NCBI GenBank assembly: GCA_044432805.1
Contig: JAWXUI010000020.1
Location: forward strand, 1-17,934
Source of the DNA: CAYJEO01 sp044432805
GTDB taxonomy: Bacteria; Bacillota_I; Bacilli_A; RF39; UBA660
Direction of reading: 5' to 3'
Length of the DNA: 17,934 nucleotides
The notes under the pieces: generated by a model
What the model was told of the DNA's origin: nothing
Databases searched by the model: none
Seen by the model: the letters and a program-made list of their open reading frames with translations, nothing else
Shown: positions 14,886-17,934 of the stretch, in pieces
Layout of the letters: each line of letters starts with the position of its first letter
Numbering within the stretch: the stretch's first letter is position 1
Position numbers and translations under genes: made by a program

Positions 14886-15896
14886 ATGATAAGAGTAGCA
14901 ATTAACGGAGCAGGAAGAATAGGAAGATTAGTTTTTAGAATAATGGAGGATAATCCAAATTTTGAAGTTGTAGCAATTAACGATTTAACAGATGCAAAAC
15001 AAATCGCACATTTATTAAAATATGATACAAGTCATGGTAATTTTAAAATTGATGAAATAGCAGCAACAGAAGATTCAATTATAGTAGGTAATAGAACAGT
15101 TAAAATATTTAGTGAAAAAGACCCAGTTAATTTACCTTGGGGTGAATTACAAATTGATCAAGTATTTGAATGTACTGGATTTTTCAATAAATTAGAAGAT
15201 GCACTTAAACACGTTACAGCAGGAGCAAAACAAGTAATAATATCAGCACCAGCAAAAGGAGATTTAAAAACTATTGTTTACAATGTAAATGATGATACAT
15301 TAGATGGAAGTGAACAAGTAGTTTCAGCAGCAAGTTGTACAACAAACTGTTTAGCACCAGTCGTAAATTTACTAGAAAAAACATATGGTATTAAGAAGGG
15401 TTATATGACTACAGTTCATGCTTACACTAACGATCAAACAATTTTAGATGTAGCGCATAAAAAAGGAATTGACGCAAGAAGAGGTAGAGCAGGAGCTGCA
15501 AATATCGTACCATCATCTACAGGAGCAGCAAAAGCAATTGGACTAGTAATACCTTCATTACTTGGTAAATTAGATGGAGGAGCGCTAAGAGTTCCAACAA
15601 CAACAGGTTCAGTTGTTGATTTAACTTTAGAACTTAATCAAAATACAACAGTAGAAGAAATAAATAATTTATTTTTCAATAATCAAAATGTTACATTAAG
15701 ATACACAAACGATCCAATCGTTTCAAGTGATATTATTGGATCAACTTATGGTTCAATTGTTGATGGACAATTAACAAAAATATTAGAAGTAGATGGTAAG
15801 CAATTAGTAAAAGTAATTTCTTGGTATGACAATGAATTTAGTTACAGTTCACAAATGGTAAGAACAGCAAAATGCTTATATGATAAAAGTAGATAA
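14886..15896 (+). CDS. gap: Glyceraldehyde-3-phosphate dehydrogenase, NAD-type
   Basis: GAPDH converts glyceraldehyde 3-phosphate, phosphate and NAD+ to 1,3-bisphosphoglycerate in glycolysis, as a cytoplasmic tetramer. The 336-residue length is standard. The Rossmann motif NGAGRIGR is at 7-14. Asp33 in AINDLTD is typical of NAD-preferring, glycolytic enzymes. The catalytic Cys151 is in SAASCTTNC, and His177 in TTVHAYTNDQ. The phosphate-binding segment SSTGAAKAIG and the C-terminal SWYDNEFSYSSQMV are intact. AAGGAGG lies directly before the ATG. A hairpin overlaps its stop codon. Downstream, the DUF362 gene has no visible promoter of its own. Confidence 0.97.
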   Translation: MIRVAINGAGRIGRLVFRIMEDNPNFEVVAINDLTDAKQIAHLLKYDTSHGNFKIDEIAATEDSIIVGNRTVKIFSEKDPVNLPWGELQIDQVFECTGFFNKLEDALKHVTAGAKQVIISAPAKGDLKTIVYNVNDDTLDGSEQVVSAASCTTNCLAPVVNLLEKTYGIKKGYMTTVHAYTNDQTILDVAHKKGIDARRGRAGAANIVPSSTGAAKAIGLVIPSLLGKLDGGALRVPTTTGSVVDLTLELNQNTTVEEINNLFFNNQNVTLRYTNDPIVSSDIIGSTYGSIVDGQLTKILEVDGKQLVKVISWYDNEFSYSSQMVRTAKCLYDKSR

Positions 15897-15908
15897 TTCT
15901 ACTTTTTT
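15885..15908 (+). terminator. Hairpin at the gap stop codon, probably a leaky terminator
   Basis: AAAAGTAGA (15885-15893) pairs with TCTACTTTT (15898-15906) over TAAT, which holds part of the stop. Only two unpaired T follow, so termination is probably partial and the DUF362 gene is reached by readthrough. It may also protect the gap mRNA 3' end. Confidence 0.6.
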
Positions 15909-15927
15909 AAAGGAAAGAAGAGATAAA

Positions 15928-16944
15928 ATGAGCAACGTATATTTTAAAAAAATAGACAATTTAGATGATAGTATTAATGATGTAGTTTATAATATGCTAA
16001 AAAAAGTAATAGAAAAAGAAAATGTTGTTTTAAATGACGTAGTTCCACTTAAAGTTCACTTTGGCGAAAAAGGAAATGATACTTTTATAAAACCAAATTA
16101 TTTTAACGGAATCAAAAAATATTTAAAAGAAAATAATAAAAAAAGTTTATATATTGAAACTAATGTATTATATAAAGGTTCTAGAACTTTAACAAAAGAT
16201 CATTTAGAAACTGCAAAAGAACATGGTTTTACGGATTTAGATATAATAATAGCTGATGGCGAAGAAGAAAACATGTACAATGAAATAGAAGTTAATTTAA
16301 AAAACTTCAAAAGTTGTAAAATAGGTTATAAATTTAGTGAATATAGTAACTATATAGTTATATCTCATTTTAAAGGTCACGCTATGGCTGGTTTTGGTGG
16401 AGCAATTAAACAATTGGCAATGGGATTTGCATCTCGCGGTGGAAAACTTCATCAACATTCACAAAGCATTCCGATTATTAATAAGGATAAATGTATTGGA
16501 TGTGGAAGATGCGTTAGAACTTGTCCAGTAAATGCAATTAGCTTAGTAGACAATAAAGCAGTTATTAATAAATTATGTGTAGGATGTGCTTCTTGTAGCG
16601 CTGTTTGTCCAGTTGGAGCAATCACGAATAGTTGGCAAGCAAGTAACTTTCATGAAAAATTGGCTGAATATGCATACGCTGCTAGTTTAAATAAAACTAA
16701 TGTTTATGTACAATATGCTTTTGATATAACAGAATATTGTGATTGTGACGGTCATCATATGGAAAAAATAGCGCCTAATATTGGGTTATTAATTAGTACA
16801 GATCCTGTTTCTTTAGATAAAGCAACATATGATTTATTTAAACAACAATCTAGTATTGATACTTTTGATAAAGCGATGATTACACTAAATCATGCAAAAG
16901 ATATTGGTTTAGGTGAATTAGAATATAACTTAATAGAAGAGTAA
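15928..16944 (+). CDS. DUF362 protein with two [4Fe-4S] ferredoxin clusters
   Basis: A 338-residue protein. It has an N-terminal DUF362 region (LKVHFGEKGNDTFIKP near 41-56, YIETNVLYKGSR, and NYIVISHFKGHAMAGFGGAIKQLAMGFASRGGK near 141-173). A bacterial-ferredoxin module follows, with CIGCGRCVRTCP at 189-200 and CVGCASCSAVCP at 217-228. These are complete Cys sets for two [4Fe-4S] clusters. A C-terminal DUF362 part follows (ISTDPVSLDKATYDLF). The true function of the family is unknown to me; an electron-transfer role is inferred from the clusters. The open frame extends to 15880, inside gap, but the ATG at 15928 behind AAAGGAAAGAAGAG is the sensible start. It follows gap by 31 bases with a leaky hairpin between, so expression probably depends on gap. 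Confidence 0.88.
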   Translation: MSNVYFKKIDNLDDSINDVVYNMLKKVIEKENVVLNDVVPLKVHFGEKGNDTFIKPNYFNGIKKYLKENNKKSLYIETNVLYKGSRTLTKDHLETAKEHGFTDLDIIIADGEEENMYNEIEVNLKNFKSCKIGYKFSEYSNYIVISHFKGHAMAGFGGAIKQLAMGFASRGGKLHQHSQSIPIINKDKCIGCGRCVRTCPVNAISLVDNKAVINKLCVGCASCSAVCPVGAITNSWQASNFHEKLAEYAYAASLNKTNVYVQYAFDITEYCDCDGHHMEKIAPNIGLLISTDPVSLDKATYDLFKQQSSIDTFDKAMITLNHAKDIGLGELEYNLIEE

Positions 16945-16959
16945 AATCTTCTTTTTTTT
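16935..16959 (+). terminator. Terminator of the DUF362 gene
   Basis: AGAAGA pairs with TCTTCT over GTAAAA, followed by seven T. The TAA stop is in the loop. The 24-base sequence recurs exactly at 17874. Confidence 0.85.
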
Positions 16960-16977
16960 ATACTATTTTATAAAAAT

Positions 16978-17006
16978 TTGTTTTTTTATAAATAATATGA
17001 TATAGT
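16978..17006 (+). promoter_or_regulatory. Promoter of the last gene
   Basis: TTGTTT (16978-16983) and TATAGT (17001-17006) are 17 bases apart, with TGA before the -10. The ribosome binding site AGGGAGAA follows at 17023-17030. Confidence 0.7.
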
Positions 17007-17034
17007 AATTTTTGAATTTTTAGGGAGAATTAAA

Positions 17035-17883
17035 ATGGAATTACAAGAAAAAATAAGTTTATTAAAAACTAGGGCTGATAATAAAAGTCAAAGAAAACAA
17101 TTATCATTGTTAGAGCATTTAATTATTATATTTGATCGTGTATTAGTATCAAAAGAAAATATTCGTCAAGAAGGACAATTTAATGAGTTAGACTATAAGG
17201 AACAAACAAATTTACAATCATTGATTGATGAAATAAAAGATTTAGAAGAACAAAGAGACTGTTTAACTAAGAGCCAAGAAAGAATAAACGAAAAAAAATC
17301 TAAAATTATTTCAAATATTATTGAAAATGAAAAAGATATAGACAAGGAACCGACTTTGAAAAAATCAGTATGTAAAAAAGTAGAATATATTGATTTTGGT
17401 AAAGAAGTAATAGTTAAATATAAAGATTTTGTTAATTATTATGGGATAAGTTCTAATTTATTAACTTTGTTAAGAAAAAGATTATCTTACAATAATGATT
17501 ATGAAGAATTAATTGATTTAATTTTTGAGTATGAACTAGAATATAAAGAAATCCAAGAACAAATAAGTTTAAAAGAGTTGATTAGAAAAAGTTTAATACG
17601 AATAATGGCAGTAGAGAAAAATGGTTTAGAACTTTATACTATAAATTTATTAAAATTATTAGAAAGTGCAACTGATACAAGCAAACTTATCACCAAAGAA
17701 GAAAGTGATATAAATCAAGAAATTAATGATTTAATAACTGAAACTTTAGAAGCACACAAAATTGCTGCGGGATCTTTTTATACTGATGACTTTTTAAAAT
17801 GTTTAACTTTAAACGGAGTATCAAAAGAACCACAAAAAGTAAAAAAAAGAAAAAATGTAAAAAATAACTTGAAAGAAGAGTAA
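17035..17883 (+). CDS. Hypothetical coiled-coil-like protein, unrecognised
   Basis: A 282-residue soluble protein with no signal peptide or membrane segment. I do not recognise a family. Residues 1-110 look like a long amphipathic helical/coiled-coil region, rich in Lys, Glu, Gln and Leu (LQEKISLLKTRADNKSQRKQ, LIDEIKDLEEQRDCLTKSQE). A short strand-like stretch follows at about 117-132 (VEYIDFGKEVIVKYKDF). The rest is again helical (YEELIDLIFEYELEYKEIQE). The tail is very basic (KVKKRKNVKNNLKEE). There are two or three cysteines and no tryptophan. It has its own promoter, ribosome binding site and terminator, so it is a single-gene transcript. A structural or nucleic-acid-associated role is possible from the basic tail, but this is speculation. 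Confidence 0.78.
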   Translation: MELQEKISLLKTRADNKSQRKQLSLLEHLIIIFDRVLVSKENIRQEGQFNELDYKEQTNLQSLIDEIKDLEEQRDCLTKSQERINEKKSKIISNIIENEKDIDKEPTLKKSVCKKVEYIDFGKEVIVKYKDFVNYYGISSNLLTLLRKRLSYNNDYEELIDLIFEYELEYKEIQEQISLKELIRKSLIRIMAVEKNGLELYTINLLKLLESATDTSKLITKEESDINQEINDLITETLEAHKIAAGSFYTDDFLKCLTLNGVSKEPQKVKKRKNVKNNLKEE

Positions 17884-17897
17884 AATCTTCTTTTTTT
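17874..17897 (+). terminator. Terminator of the last gene
   Basis: AGAAGA pairs with TCTTCT over GTAAAA, followed by six T, with the TAA stop in the loop. Identical in sequence to the hairpin at 16935. Confidence 0.85.
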
Positions 17898-17934
17898 GTA
17901 AAATAAACATTTATGCTATCAAAAAATACAAATA

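Noticed and set aside
15880..15927. Start of the DUF362 gene inside gap
   Set aside because: The stretch is the gap terminator hairpin; ATG 15928 has its own ribosome binding site.

Overview
The window is a chromosomal segment of a very AT-rich (roughly 30% GC by eye) low-GC Gram-positive bacterium of the Bacilli or Mollicutes neighbourhood, probably an uncultured gut-type lineage. This rests on EzrA, a tyrosine T-box, class-typical RpsD and ClpP, ThiI without a rhodanese domain, AGGAGG ribosome binding sites, sigma-A-like promoters and many intrinsic terminators. No tRNA, rRNA, CRISPR array, insertion sequence or phage gene was seen.

Layout. 1-311: 3' part of rbfA (+). 308-1817: promoter, tyrosine T-box, tyrS and its terminator. 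1836-4786: a four-gene operon with a DhaK-like protein, an LsrF-like aldolase/thiolase, a DUF1097-like membrane protein and a small VOC-like protein. 4787-5600: rpsD (-) with a long leader and its own promoter. 5701-7422: ezrA (+). 7425-8382: an unrecognised acidic protein (-). 8454-11116: two tandem paralogues of pilin-like, glycine-rich surface proteins, each with its own promoter and terminator and each interrupted once by an in-frame TGA. 11118-12525: thiI plus a possible 37-residue ORF. 12524-13093: clpP (-). 13155-16959: a TGS-domain nucleoside kinase, gap (GAPDH) and a DUF362 ferredoxin-like protein, probably one transcript. 16978-17897: an unrecognised coiled-coil-like protein with its own promoter and terminator.

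The core genes tyrS, rpsD, ezrA and thiI keep the relative order known from Bacillus. The dhaK/lsrF operon sits between tyrS and rpsD. The orphan protein and the pilin-like pair sit between ezrA and thiI.

The most interesting signal is the genetic code. Both surface genes stay open through one TGA each and end at TAA inside a terminator hairpin. The other genes end in TAA or TAG, except rbfA, which ends TGA-TAA. All 33 tryptophans I counted are TGG, so the two (or three) TGAs point to rare or incipient UGA-Trp decoding, or to UGA readthrough confined to these surface proteins. A second theme is compactness: in nearly every transcription unit the stop codon lies inside, or within a few bases of, the terminator hairpin.
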